In this document: positions 55,447-64,000 of the stretch, piece by piece
Layout: every line of letters starts with the position of its first letter
Numbering within the stretch: the first letter of the stretch is position 1
Assembly (NCBI GenBank): GCA_902520835.1
Contig: CABYPD010000001.1
Span: 162,535-226,534, forward strand
DNA from: an uncultured Bacteroidota bacterium
Lineage (GTDB): Bacteria > Bacteroidota > Bacteroidia > Flavobacteriales > Flavobacteriaceae
DNA length: 64,000 bases
Direction: 5' to 3'
Program-made: the position numbers and the translations under genes
The notes under the pieces: model-generated
Told to the model about the DNA's origin: nothing
Seen by the model: the letters and a program-made list of their open reading frames with translations, nothing else
Database searches by the model: none

Positions 55447-56427
55447 TTATTGCTTATACATAACTTTATTTACAGCTTTAATTATGTCATTATAATTAGG
55501 CAACCATTCTTTTAATAAAGTTGGACTGTAAGGAGCAGGTGTATCAGCAGTATTTATTTTAAATATTGGAGCATCTAAATAATCAAATGCTGTGTTTTGA
55601 ACTTGGTAGGTTATCTCTGTTGAAACATTTCCAAATGGCCAAGCTTCTTCAACAATTACAAGTCTATTAGTTTTTTTTACAGATTCATAAATAGTTTCAT
55701 AATCAAGAGGTCTAACAGTTCTTAAATCAATAATCTCAACATTAATATTTTCTTCTTGAAGCTTTTCAGCAGCTTTATTAACTTCTTTCATGATTTTTCC
55801 AAATGAAACGATCGTTACATCATTCCCTTGTTTTGTAACCTCAGCTTTCCCAATAGGTATCAAATACTCTTCCTCAGGAACTTCTCCTTTATCACCATAC
55901 ATTTGTTCAGATTCCATAAAAATTACAGGATCATTATCTCTGATAGCTGACTTTAATAGTCCTTTTGCATCATATGGATTTGATGGGACTATAACTTTAA
56001 GACCTGGACAATTCGCATACCAACTTTCAAATGCTTGTGAATGAGTAGCTGCAAGTTGACCAGCTGAGCCAGTCGGTCCTCTGAAGACAATTGGACAGGG
56101 AAATTGACCACCTGACATCTGTCTTATCTTTGCTGCATTATTAATTATTTGATCAATTCCAACTAGAGCAAAATTAAAAGTCATAAATTCAATAATTGGT
56201 CTGTTACCCGTCATTGTTGAACCAACTCCAATTCCAGCAAATCCTAGCTCAGAGATTGGAGTGTCAATAACTCTCTTTTCACCAAATTCATCAAGCATTC
56301 CCTTGGATGCTTTATATGCACCATTATACTCTGCCACTTCCTCACCCATCAGATAAATACTTTCGTCTTTTCTCATCTCTTCTGACATAGCTTCACAAAT
56401 AGCTTCTCGAAATTGAATTTGTCTCAT
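55447..56427 (-). CDS. pdhB: Pyruvate dehydrogenase E1 component, beta subunit
   Basis: A 326-residue transketolase-like beta subunit of the alpha2beta2 type E1. REAICEAMSEEMRKDESIYLMGEEVAEYNGAYK, TPISELGFAGIGVGSTMTGNRPIIEFMTFNFA, FRGPTGSAGQLAATHSQAFESWYANCPGLKVIVPSNPYDAKGLL, and the C-terminal IDLRTVRPLDYETIYESVKKTNRLVIVEEAWPFGNVSTEI are diagnostic. With E1 alpha it decarboxylates pyruvate and acetylates E2 lipoyl groups; E1 alpha and E2 genes are not in the window. Transcribed from a promoter in the divergent gap with etfB. Confidence 0.93.
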   Translation of the reverse strand: MRQIQFREAICEAMSEEMRKDESIYLMGEEVAEYNGAYKASKGMLDEFGEKRVIDTPISELGFAGIGVGSTMTGNRPIIEFMTFNFALVGIDQIINNAAKIRQMSGGQFPCPIVFRGPTGSAGQLAATHSQAFESWYANCPGLKVIVPSNPYDAKGLLKSAIRDNDPVIFMESEQMYGDKGEVPEEEYLIPIGKAEVTKQGNDVTIVSFGKIMKEVNKAAEKLQEENINVEIIDLRTVRPLDYETIYESVKKTNRLVIVEEAWPFGNVSTEITYQVQNTAFDYLDAPIFKINTADTPAPYSPTLLKEWLPNYNDIIKAVNKVMYKQ

Positions 56428-56440
56428 AATTAAGTTTGTG

Positions 56441-56448
56441 CAAAAATA
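56441..56448 (-). promoter_or_regulatory. -7 promoter box for pdhB
   Basis: TATTTTTG (then C) on the minus strand fits TAnnTTTG and lies 13 nt before the pdhB ATG. No TTG is present 19-21 bp upstream, so the match is partial. The rest of this 113-bp divergent gap is AT-rich; I see no convincing etfB promoter in it. Confidence 0.45.
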
Positions 56449-56540
56449 TAAATAAAAAGCATTTAATTATTTATAAATTTATAAAATACTATGCGTGCAT
56501 AATAAATTGAATTTTATTATATTTATAACTGGAATATATT

Positions 56541-57287
56541 ATGAAAATTTTAGTTTGTATAAGCTGTGTCCCTGAAACAACTTCGAAAATTAATTTTGTT
56601 GAAAACGACACAAAATTTGATAAAAATGGTGTCAAATTCGTTATCAATCCTAATGATGAATTTGGATTAACAAGAGCAATCTGGATTAAAGAAAAAGATA
56701 ATTCATCAATCGATGTGATTAATGTTGGATTAGATGATTCAGATCCCATATTGAGAAAAACACTAGCTATTGGTGCTGATAAAGCAATCAGAATTAATAG
56801 TAATCCCAAAGATAGCTTTCAAGTAGCAAAACTAATAGCAGATCATATTTCAAAGAATAATTATGATTTAATAATAGCAGGTCGTGAATCAATTGATTTC
56901 AATGGCAATATGGTTCCGGGGTTTATTTCAGAATTAGTTGGAATAAATTTTATTACAAATTGTGTTGGACTTGAAATCAATGGTAAAAAAATAAAAGCCA
57001 GTAGAGAAATTGAAGGTGGTACTGAAACATTGTCTTGTACTTTACCAGTAATAATTGGCGGTCAAAAAGGTTTGGTTGAGGAAAGTGATCTTAAAATTCC
57101 GAACATGAGGGGAATAATGCAAGCTAGACAGAAACCTCTTGAAGTTATTGAAGTTGATGAAAATAATCTTAAAACAGAAACTGTAAAGTTTTATAAACCT
57201 CAGGAAAAAGGAGAAATTAAAATGATATCCTCAGAAAACTTAGATGAATTAATCAATTTACTTCACAAGGAAGCAAAAGTTATTTAA
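56541..57287 (+). CDS. etfB: Electron transfer flavoprotein beta subunit
   Basis: A 248-residue EtfB, the AMP-binding subunit of the ETF heterodimer that passes electrons from acyl-CoA dehydrogenases to the membrane quinone pool. MKILVCISCVPETTSKINF, VINPNDEFGLTRA, DLIIAGRESIDFNGNMVPGFISELVG and SREIEGGTETLSCTLPVIIGGQKGL (recognition loop and AMP region), then PNMRGIMQARQKPLEV. Followed after 1 bp by etfA. Confidence 0.94.
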   Translation: MKILVCISCVPETTSKINFVENDTKFDKNGVKFVINPNDEFGLTRAIWIKEKDNSSIDVINVGLDDSDPILRKTLAIGADKAIRINSNPKDSFQVAKLIADHISKNNYDLIIAGRESIDFNGNMVPGFISELVGINFITNCVGLEINGKKIKASREIEGGTETLSCTLPVIIGGQKGLVEESDLKIPNMRGIMQARQKPLEVIEVDENNLKTETVKFYKPQEKGEIKMISSENLDELINLLHKEAKVI

Positions 57288-57288
57288 A

Positions 57289-58251
57289 ATGTCAGTATTA
57301 GTATATATAGAATCAAAAAACTCAAAGCCTAAGAAAAATTCAGCTGAAATTATTTCCTACGGAAAAGGATTAGCTGATATGTTATCATCTGAATTGATAA
57401 TTCTCTCGTTTAATATTGAAAACACTGATGTTCTATCCAATTATGGTCCTGACAAAATATTAAATATAAAAAATGATGATCTGATTAAATTTAATGTTCA
57501 AAAATATGCAGATGTAATTGCTCAAGTTTGTGGCAGTTTGTCTATAAATCACATTATTGTTGGTGGAAGTGCAGACAGTAAATATTTAGCACCTTCATTA
57601 TCTGTAAAAACAGATTCATCATACATATCAAATGTTGTCGGGCTCCCCACAACATTAGATCCTTTTAAACTAAAAAGGTCAACCTATTCAAATAAGGCAT
57701 TTAGTGATGTAATAATAAATAATTCTAAAAGGTTAATTGGAATTTATAACAACTCTTTTGGTATAGTAGAAAAAAAATCTAATCCAGAACTTATATCTTT
57801 AGAAGTTAGAGTTCCTGATTCATTATTACACACAGACTCTGTAGAATATGGTTCTGGAAATATTTCTATTGCTGATGCTGATATTGTTGTATCAGCTGGT
57901 AGAGGCCTCAAAGGACCTGAAAACTGGAATATAATTGAAGATTTAGCAAAAACTTTAGGAGCTGCAACTGCATGTTCAAAACCAGTCTCAGACATGGGTT
58001 GGAGACCTCATGGTGAACATGTTGGCCAAACGGGTAAACCAGTTGCAACTAACCTTTACATAGCAATTGGTATTTCTGGAGCAATTCAACATTTAGCAGG
58101 TGTGAGTTCGTCTAAAGTTAAAGTTGTAATTAATTCGGATCCAGAAGCTCCTTTTTTTAAAGCTGCCGACTATGGAATTGTTGGTGATGCTTTTGATATT
58201 ATTCCAAGACTAAACGAAAAACTTAAAGCCTTTAAGGCTAGTAGCAACTAA
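57289..58251 (+). CDS. etfA: Electron transfer flavoprotein alpha subunit
   Basis: A 320-residue EtfA, the FAD-binding subunit. The C-terminal FAD domain is clear: IVVSAGRGLKGPENW, LGAATACSKPVSDMGWRPHGEHVGQTGKPVATNLYIAIGISGAIQHLAG and VVINSDPEAPFFKAADYGIVGDAFDIIPRL. The N-terminal domain (about 1-180) is more divergent, as usual. It lies 1 bp after etfB; a TATTTTTG box follows before the next gene. Confidence 0.95.
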   Translation: MSVLVYIESKNSKPKKNSAEIISYGKGLADMLSSELIILSFNIENTDVLSNYGPDKILNIKNDDLIKFNVQKYADVIAQVCGSLSINHIIVGGSADSKYLAPSLSVKTDSSYISNVVGLPTTLDPFKLKRSTYSNKAFSDVIINNSKRLIGIYNNSFGIVEKKSNPELISLEVRVPDSLLHTDSVEYGSGNISIADADIVVSAGRGLKGPENWNIIEDLAKTLGAATACSKPVSDMGWRPHGEHVGQTGKPVATNLYIAIGISGAIQHLAGVSSSKVKVVINSDPEAPFFKAADYGIVGDAFDIIPRLNEKLKAFKASSN

Positions 58252-58256
58252 TTTTC

Positions 58257-58264
58257 TATTTTTG
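58257..58264 (+). promoter_or_regulatory. -7 promoter box before the bifunctional nuclease gene
   Basis: TATTTTTG fits TAnnTTTG, 19 nt before the next ATG. The -33 region, in the end of etfA, lacks a TTG at the right distance. Just upstream AGCC-TTTAA-GGCT (within 58228-58240) could form a short hairpin. Confidence 0.35.
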
Positions 58265-58283
58265 ATTTAGTTTTTTTCATTGA

Positions 58284-58850
58284 ATGAATTTAGTTGAATT
58301 AAAGGTTAACAGAATATCTTACAGCCAGTCTCAGAATGGAGCATATGCTCTAATTTTAGAAGAAGTAAAAGGTGTAAGAAAATTACCAATTGTAATTGGT
58401 GGGTTTGAAGCACAATCAATTGCAATTGCACTTGATAAAAATATTGATCCTCCCAGACCACTTACACATGATCTTTTTAAAACTTTCTCTAATAATTATG
58501 ACATAAACTTAAAGCAAGTTATCATTCATAAGCTTATTGACGGTATTTTTTATTCAAGTATTATATTTGAAAGAGATAAAATTGAAGAAATTATTGATGC
58601 TCGAACATCAGATGCTGTAGCTCTCGCCTTGAGGTTTGAATCACCAATTTTTACTTATACTAAGATATTAGATCAAGCAGGAATAATTTTGAATAAAGAA
58701 ATTGCAGAAAAAGAAACTGAAAAAAAATTTGATGAGGAATATGAAAATCTTTCAGTAAAAGATCTTAACAAAAAAATTAGCGATGCCATTGAAATTGAAA
58801 ACTATGAATTGGCTGCTAAATTAAGAGATGAAATTAATCAAAGAAAATAA
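58284..58850 (+). CDS. Bifunctional nuclease family protein (DUF151) with UVR motif
   Basis: A 188-residue protein. The DUF151 bifunctional nuclease domain covers about 1-130: LKVNRISYSQSQNGAYALILEEVKGVRKLPIVIGGFEAQSIAIALD, DARTSDAVALALRFESPIFT. A UvrB/UvrC (UVR) motif follows at the C-terminus, LNKKISDAIEIENYELAAKLRDEINQRK, a protein-interaction hairpin. Members have been reported with RNase and DNase activity; the cellular role in Bacteroidota is unknown. It is 2 bp upstream of the nupC start. Confidence 0.9.
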   Translation: MNLVELKVNRISYSQSQNGAYALILEEVKGVRKLPIVIGGFEAQSIAIALDKNIDPPRPLTHDLFKTFSNNYDINLKQVIIHKLIDGIFYSSIIFERDKIEEIIDARTSDAVALALRFESPIFTYTKILDQAGIILNKEIAEKETEKKFDEEYENLSVKDLNKKISDAIEIENYELAAKLRDEINQRK

Positions 58851-58852
58851 TT

Positions 58853-60205
58853 TTGAATTTAAACTTTGTGCTTTTATTTACAGAAAATCAAATGATTCCT
58901 TCCGAGGGTTTTACATTTGAAAGTTTTTCTAGAGGATTGTTGGGAATTATCACCATAATAGTCATAGCTTATATTTTTAGTAATCAAAAAAATAAAATAG
59001 CATGGAAAACTGTGATTTTGGCTCTACTTAGTCAGCTATTGATTGGAATTTTGATTTTAAAAGTACCTTTTATTCAGTCAATGTTCGAAAAGGCTGGGGC
59101 TGTTTTTGTTAAATTAATTGACTTTACCAGAGAGGGAACTATATTTGTTTTTGGTGATCTATTGAAACCAAAAACAACTAGCTACATTTGGGCATTTGAA
59201 ATTTTACCAACAGTAATTTTCTTTTCTGCAATTACTTCAATTTTATTTTACTTTGGAATTATTCAAAAAGTGGTAAGTTTTTTTGCAAAACTATATACTA
59301 AGTTTTTAAAAATTTCGGGTTCGGAAAGTCTTTCAGTAATTGGAAATATTTTTTTAGGACAAACGGAATCTCCTTTACTGATCAAAGCATACTTAAGTAA
59401 GATGAATAAATCCGAAGTTTTACTTGTTATGATTGGAGGAATGGCGACAGTCGCAGGTGGTGTTTTAGCTGCATATATCGCATTTCTTGGTGGCGATGAC
59501 CCTGAAAAGCAAATCGAGTTTGCAAAACATCTATTGACTGCATCTGTAATGGCTGCACCTGGTGCTATATTAATTTCCAAAATCATTATTCCTCAAACTG
59601 AAAAAATAGATAGTGATGTAAATATATCTGACTATGATGCTGGATCAAATATTTTAGATGCGATTTCAAATGGAACAATTGAGGGAATAAAATTAGCTGT
59701 TAATATAGGGGCTATGGTACTAGTATTTATCGCGCTTATTGCAATGGTAAATCATTTACTATTTTTGACTGGTAACATTAGTGGCTTAAACTCAATAATT
59801 GAAGCTAACACAATTTACAGCAATCTTTCACTGGAAGCCATCATGGGAATCATATTTTCTCCTTTAATGTGGTTAATTGGTGTTGCCTCAGCGGATATTA
59901 TTCCAATGGGTCAATTACTTGGAATTAAACTTTCAGTAAATGAATTTATTGCATATATGCAACTGGCTGATTTTAAAGTAGGAGGTGCTGAAGTTGTTTT
60001 GAATTATGAAAAATCACTAATAATGGCTACTTACATGTTGTGTGGTTTTGCTAATTTTTCATCAATAGGTATTCAAATTGGAGGAATTGGTGCTTTGGCT
60101 CCAAATCAAAGAAAAAATTTGGCGAAATTTGGTATTAAAGCTTTAATTGGAGGAGCACTAGCATCACTCTTATCGGCTGCTATTGCCGGAATGCTAATCG
60201 GTTAA
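58853..60205 (+). CDS. nupC: NupC-type concentrative nucleoside transporter
   Basis: A 450-residue inner-membrane CNT family symporter that imports nucleosides with Na+ or H+. About 10-11 transmembrane segments. Family motifs include NIFLGQTESPLLIKAYL (substrate loop with Glu), GGMATVAGGVLAAYIAFLGG, AAPGAILISKIIIPQTE, GVASADIIPMGQLLGIKLSVNEFIAYMQL and CGFANFSSIGIQIGGIGALAPNQR. The start is UUG at 58853; an ATG at 58892 (MIPSEGF) is an alternative since the first 13 residues are not conserved. Together with the following thyA and nearby deoxynucleoside kinase it hints at nucleoside salvage. Confidence 0.92.
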   Translation: MNLNFVLLFTENQMIPSEGFTFESFSRGLLGIITIIVIAYIFSNQKNKIAWKTVILALLSQLLIGILILKVPFIQSMFEKAGAVFVKLIDFTREGTIFVFGDLLKPKTTSYIWAFEILPTVIFFSAITSILFYFGIIQKVVSFFAKLYTKFLKISGSESLSVIGNIFLGQTESPLLIKAYLSKMNKSEVLLVMIGGMATVAGGVLAAYIAFLGGDDPEKQIEFAKHLLTASVMAAPGAILISKIIIPQTEKIDSDVNISDYDAGSNILDAISNGTIEGIKLAVNIGAMVLVFIALIAMVNHLLFLTGNISGLNSIIEANTIYSNLSLEAIMGIIFSPLMWLIGVASADIIPMGQLLGIKLSVNEFIAYMQLADFKVGGAEVVLNYEKSLIMATYMLCGFANFSSIGIQIGGIGALAPNQRKNLAKFGIKALIGGALASLLSAAIAGMLIG

Positions 60206-60269
60206 TATCTTTTAATTTTTTTTTAAATTATTAGTGAATAAAAATTATCACATTTCATAATTTAGAAGC

Positions 60270-61094
60270 ATGAAGCAATATCTTGATTTAATTCATCATG
60301 TTATAAAAAATGGTGTTGAGAAATCGGACAGAACTGGAACTGGAACGAAAAGTATCTTTGGATATCAAATGAGATTCGACCTTTCTGTGGGCTTTCCCAT
60401 GGTAACTACAAAAAAACTTCATACAAAATCAATTATTTATGAATTGCTCTGGTTTTTAAATGGTGATACAAATATTGATTATTTAAAAAACAATGGTGTA
60501 AAAATTTGGGATGATTGGGCTGATGAAAATGGCGATTTAGGTCCTGTTTATGGTTTTCAGTGGAGAAACTGGAATAATGATAACATAGATCAAATTTCAG
60601 AATTAATCGAATCTATAAAAAATAATCCAGATAGTAGAAGAATGCTTATCTCTGCATGGAACCCAAGTGTTTTGCCTGATACATCAAAATCTTTTAGTGA
60701 AAACGTAAAAAATGGAAAGGCAGCTCTTCCACCCTGTCATGCCTTTTTCCAATTTTATGTTTCTGAAAATAAACTAAGTTGTCAACTCTATCAAAGAAGT
60801 GCTGATATTTTTTTGGGTGTTCCTTTTAATATAGCCTCTTACGCATTACTTACGCACATGATTGCTCATGTTTGTAATCTTGAAGTTGGTGACTTTGTTC
60901 ACACATTTGGAGATGCTCACATTTACAACAATCACATAGATCAAATTAATCTACAATTGAGTAGAAAACCTAGAAAATTACCATCTTTAAAAATTAAACG
61001 AAAAGTAGAATCAATTTTTGATTTTAAATTTGAAGATTTTGAAATAATAAATTATGACCCGCATCCACACATAAAAGGTTTAGTTTCAGTGTAA
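60270..61094 (+). CDS. thyA: Thymidylate synthase
   Basis: A 274-residue folate-dependent thymidylate synthase making dTMP from dUMP with methylenetetrahydrofolate. Visible: [89 protein letters not shown] (catalytic Cys), [27 protein letters not shown], and [12 protein letters not shown]. Complete. No dihydrofolate reductase gene is seen next to it in this window. Confidence 0.96.
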   Translation: MKQYLDLIHHVIKNGVEKSDRTGTGTKSIFGYQMRFDLSVGFPMVTTKKLHTKSIIYELLWFLNGDTNIDYLKNNGVKIWDDWADENGDLGPVYGFQWRNWNNDNIDQISELIESIKNNPDSRRMLISAWNPSVLPDTSKSFSENVKNGKAALPPCHAFFQFYVSENKLSCQLYQRSADIFLGVPFNIASYALLTHMIAHVCNLEVGDFVHTFGDAHIYNNHIDQINLQLSRKPRKLPSLKIKRKVESIFDFKFEDFEIINYDPHPHIKGLVSV

Positions 61095-61107
61095 TTTGGT
61101 ATAGTTG

Positions 61108-61137
61108 TTGTAACTTTTATTGCACAATTTATTTTTG
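61108..61137 (+). promoter_or_regulatory. Promoter of the secreted beta-propeller gene
   Basis: TTG (61108-61110) and TATTTTTG (61130-61137) are 19 bp apart, an exact Bacteroidota promoter, 14 bp after the thyA stop. The -7 box overlaps the UUG start (61135) that best suits the signal peptide, so the predicted transcript would begin after that codon (see findings). Confidence 0.6.
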
Positions 61138-64000
61138 AATTCTTTAAAAAAATATAGCCCATCAATTTATATATTATTAATTCTGATGCTTGGATTAGTG
61201 ATAGAAACATACAATACTGATTTAAGTATTGTTGAAAAGAGAATTATACATCAAAAAAATTTAGCAAATTCCCCATTTTCAGACAGCAAAAACCTTTCAA
61301 AACCTACAAGAAAAAGTCTACAACTTCCACCAAATCCTTATTATGAAAAAATATGGGAATTGTCAATCAATCCACTTACTGGTAGAACGGAACCTGAAAA
61401 GATTTTTAAATTACAAGATGATTTAAGAAAATCAAGATTTATTGCAAAACGTTCAGCAGTACCTGGCGAAAACGAAGAAATGAAGTGGATTCAAAGAGGA
61501 CCCATCAACGTTGGAGGAAGAACGAAAGCTATGATGTTTGATCCAAACGATAGTACAAATGAAACTGTTTTTTCTGGTGGAATCTCAGGAGGTCTATTTA
61601 AAAACACTAAAATATCTGACCCTAACTCACCATGGGTTCTTGTAACTAAAAATATTCCGCAAAATTTAGCAGTCTCCTCAATAACCTACGACCCTAATGA
61701 TAAAAATATTTTTTATGTTGGAACTGGTGAATCTTACACAGCAGGAGATGCTCTTGGGAATGGCCTTTGGAAATCTGAGGATGGTGGAAATAGTTGGTTT
61801 AAAGTTTTCGGCGGAAATACTGAAAACCCCACAAGTTACATCAGTGAGGGGAATACAATTGAAATTAAAAAACCTTCAGGTCAGAACAAAATTGGTTATT
61901 TAGCAGCTAGTTTTGGCAAATCACTCACTTCAGACCCAATTGAAGCTGAAGCTGTAATTACAAGCCCTGAAGATGCATGTGGAACTATTAGCTCCGTTTC
62001 GGGGAAAATTGCTTTAATACAAAGAGGAGGATGTGAATTTGGAGTAAAAGTTCTAAATGCTCAAAACGCTGGTGCGATTGCTGCAATTATTTACAACAAT
62101 GATGGTGATGATTTAGTCTCAATGGGGGTTGGTGCTACTAATCCAAACTCTATTAATATATCTGCATTGTTCATTACACAAAGTAATGGAGTTAGACTTA
62201 AAAACTTGATTACAAATGGTGAAACAGTTTTATCTTTAAAAAAATCTTCTAATTCAGTACAAGGTGTAACAATTGTTCCTGGCACATTTTATATTAATGA
62301 TGTCGTAGTTAGAAACTATGAAGGTAAATCTGAAATTTACTTAGCAGCTGGAACATCCTCCTACAGAGATGCTTCCCAAACTTTTTTCAATGGAGAGGAA
62401 TATGGAATTTATAAATCTAATGACGGTGGAAATAATTGGAATAAAATAAATGTTGAGTTTGAAGGGAGAATAGTTCAGCCAATTGATCTTGAAATATCCT
62501 CAGAAAATACAATATGGATGTCAACTACTCGTGACAATAGAGGCCTAGGTGCAGGTTTAATATATGAATCTGATTCAAGTGGTTCTGCTTTTAATTTAAA
62601 ATTCCAAATAGATGGAGGAAGAAGAACAGAAATTGAATTAACTACAAATAATGAAATATTTGTTTTAGCTGCAACTGGTGATGCAGCAAATCCAGTAACG
62701 ATCAAAAAGGGTTTAACTGCTGGTAATACACTCGAAGATATAACGTTACCAGATGATGACGACCCTGGAATTCCTTCAAATGATTTCACTAGAGGTCAGT
62801 CATTTTATGATTTAATGATTGAATCAAATCCACAAGATCCAAATCAATTATATGTTGGTGGTATAGATTTGTTTAAGACTTCTAGCGGTGGTATTTCAGG
62901 ATCAGCTAATTCAAACCCATGGAATCAAATAAGCCACTGGTATAATCGTTATGGACCATACTCACATGCAGATCAACACGGAGCCACTATTAATGAATCA
63001 AATCCTAATTTAGTTTTATTTGGAAACGACGGAGGTATTTCATACACTAATTCAGGGGGTTCATCCATAAGCACAAGAAATTTAAATTTTCACACCAGTC
63101 AATACTATACCATTGCAGTCGCGCCCAAAGACATGTTTTCTAATCATAGCTCATCTATTACAGGAAATGACAGATCTAAATATGAAAATGCTTCACGGCC
63201 TATTCCTCAAGGTGATTATGATGTCTATGTTGGAGGATTACAAGATAATGGAACTATGTTTCAAGTTGATAATGAAAATTCTGGCTCAAAAGCTTACGAT
63301 GTGAGTGGTGGAGATGGCGCTGCAACTATGTTTTCTCAGAAAGAGTCGAATAAATATTTTGTTCAAAACTATGTTTATAACAGGTCTGTTGAAGTATGGA
63401 ACTTAAATGAAAGCTCTGGCCAAAATTTTGTAATTAATAATGAAAGCGAGAATAAAGGCGACTTTATTAACGTACAGGCTTTGGATTCCGAATTTGGTAT
63501 CATTTATTCGAACTATTCATCATCTGGGGGTACATTTCCGCTTACTGAAATTGCAGCTTATGTAGAATGGGATGATTTCGATCCAGATGATAGAAACTTC
63601 AATGCAAAAAAAGTTTTACTTTTTGATAGCAATTTATTTTACTCAAATGCGAGTGCATTAAGTGTATATCCAAGCTCTGAAAAATCCACATTATACGTCG
63701 GAACAGAAGGTGGTCAACTTTTAAAAGTTGAGAACGCACATAAATATAGTGAAGGAGATAATCCAGAATCTCAGGCAGAATGGTCTTCATTAACTGGTAA
63801 TAACTTTTTAGGAAGTATTTCAGATATTGAGTTTGGAAGTAGTGAAAATGAAATATTTGTAACATTTCACAATTTTGGTGTGAATAACATATTTTTTAGC
63901 GATGATGGAGGAGTTAGTTGGATTGAAAAAGACGGTGATCTTCCAGATATTCCGGTTAGGTGCATATTACAAAATCCAATGGTTGAAGATGAGGTTATAA
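61135..64000 (+). CDS. Large secreted beta-propeller protein with PA-domain insert (partial, C-terminus outside window)
   Basis: An open frame of at least 955 codons running off the right edge. The N-terminus has a hydrophobic segment (about 8-24, after SLKKYSP). From about 110 a sortilin/BNR-type beta-propeller is seen (KWIQRGPINVGGRTKAMMFDPND, NGLWKSEDGGNSW, GIYKSNDGGNNW, FFSDDGGVSW, Asp-box-like repeats). Inserted at roughly 250-370 is a protease-associated (PA) domain with IALIQRGGCEFGVKVLNAQNAGA. In Flavobacteriia such proteins usually end in a type IX secretion sorting domain, which would lie beyond 64000. Start options are UUG 61120, UUG 61135 and ATG 61186. No enzyme active site is recognised. 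Confidence 0.8.
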   Translation, partial: MNSLKKYSPSIYILLILMLGLVIETYNTDLSIVEKRIIHQKNLANSPFSDSKNLSKPTRKSLQLPPNPYYEKIWELSINPLTGRTEPEKIFKLQDDLRKSRFIAKRSAVPGENEEMKWIQRGPINVGGRTKAMMFDPNDSTNETVFSGGISGGLFKNTKISDPNSPWVLVTKNIPQNLAVSSITYDPNDKNIFYVGTGESYTAGDALGNGLWKSEDGGNSWFKVFGGNTENPTSYISEGNTIEIKKPSGQNKIGYLAASFGKSLTSDPIEAEAVITSPEDACGTISSVSGKIALIQRGGCEFGVKVLNAQNAGAIAAIIYNNDGDDLVSMGVGATNPNSINISALFITQSNGVRLKNLITNGETVLSLKKSSNSVQGVTIVPGTFYINDVVVRNYEGKSEIYLAAGTSSYRDASQTFFNGEEYGIYKSNDGGNNWNKINVEFEGRIVQPIDLEISSENTIWMSTTRDNRGLGAGLIYESDSSGSAFNLKFQIDGGRRTEIELTTNNEIFVLAATGDAANPVTIKKGLTAGNTLEDITLPDDDDPGIPSNDFTRGQSFYDLMIESNPQDPNQLYVGGIDLFKTSSGGISGSANSNPWNQISHWYNRYGPYSHADQHGATINESNPNLVLFGNDGGISYTNSGGSSISTRNLNFHTSQYYTIAVAPKDMFSNHSSSITGNDRSKYENASRPIPQGDYDVYVGGLQDNGTMFQVDNENSGSKAYDVSGGDGAATMFSQKESNKYFVQNYVYNRSVEVWNLNESSGQNFVINNESENKGDFINVQALDSEFGIIYSNYSSSGGTFPLTEIAAYVEWDDFDPDDRNFNAKKVLLFDSNLFYSNASALSVYPSSEKSTLYVGTEGGQLLKVENAHKYSEGDNPESQAEWSSLTGNNFLGSISDIEFGSSENEIFVTFHNFGVNNIFFSDDGGVSWIEKDGDLPDIPVRCILQNPMVEDEVI

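Noticed and set aside
52390..61094. Nucleoside kinase, nupC and thyA as one dedicated salvage operon
   Set aside because: They are separated by hppA and pdhB on the opposite strand and by etfBA; proximity alone does not make an operon.
1..64000. Search for defence, phage, transposon or secondary-metabolite systems
   Set aside because: All sizeable open frames are explained by housekeeping, envelope or transport genes; no transposase, integrase, restriction, toxin-antitoxin or synthase genes were recognised.

Overview
The window reads as one contiguous chromosomal segment of a streamlined, AT-rich member of the Flavobacteriia (Bacteroidota). The evidence is gene content and order: porT, tamL, gldB, gldC, a GLPGLI protein, DUF6588-like and carboxypeptidase-regulatory outer-membrane proteins, a short RpoD without region 1.1, and promoters of the Bacteroidota type (TTG, about 19-21 bp, TAnnTTTG). 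Very short 5' leaders, overlapping genes and many UUG/GUG starts suggest a compact genome, probably marine, but the species cannot be named from this sequence. I see no prophage, insertion sequence, CRISPR array or rRNA gene, and no gene-free stretch longer than about 210 bases.

Layout. (1) 1-432: 5' part of trkA (minus). (2) 538-10376: porT; a convergent TrmH-type rRNA methyltransferase; tamL; fbaA; accD; rpsO; pnp; rpoD; rpe. (3) 10407-14073: anmK, a PHP-domain secreted phosphodiesterase and a MATE transporter. (4) 14074-29492 (all minus): the dcw division and cell-wall cluster mraZ-rsmH-ftsL-ftsI-murE-mraY-murD-ftsW-murG-murC-ftsQ-ftsA-ftsZ, followed by yqeY and a tRNA-Arg(TCG), with three MraZ-type boxes ahead of mraZ. 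(5) 29703-33162: an alpha/beta hydrolase and engB (plus), gldC and gldB (minus), nadE (plus). (6) 33155-38222 (minus): queA-rlmN-prenyl synthase-dnaG from a promoter ahead of queA. (7) 38235-45223 (minus): an aromatic amino acid operon pheA-aminotransferase-tyrA-DAHP synthase/chorismate mutase-rsgA-dtd-MazG-like-aroA, led by a Phe/Tyr-rich leader peptide and attenuator. (8) 45229-47596 (minus): metY-metX behind a SAM-II riboswitch. (9) 47644-52385 (minus): a DUF6588-like barrel protein, a large outer-membrane barrel protein and a GLPGLI protein. (10) 52390-61094: a deoxynucleoside kinase, hppA and pdhB (minus), then etfB-etfA, a bifunctional nuclease, nupC and thyA. (11) 61135-64000: the N-terminal part of a large secreted beta-propeller protein with a PA-domain insert, probably a type IX secretion cargo.

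How it works together. Two amino acid operons lie side by side with different RNA switches. metY-metX is sensed by SAM. The pheA operon appears to be sensed by translation of a 17-residue leader containing seven aromatic residues in a row, with three mutually exclusive helices (1:2, 2:3 and 3:4 = terminator) that can be drawn directly from the sequence. That attenuator is the most interesting element found. The dcw cluster is probably one long transcript under MraZ control. PorT, GldB and GldC supply parts of the type IX secretion and gliding apparatus, and the last gene is a likely client of it.
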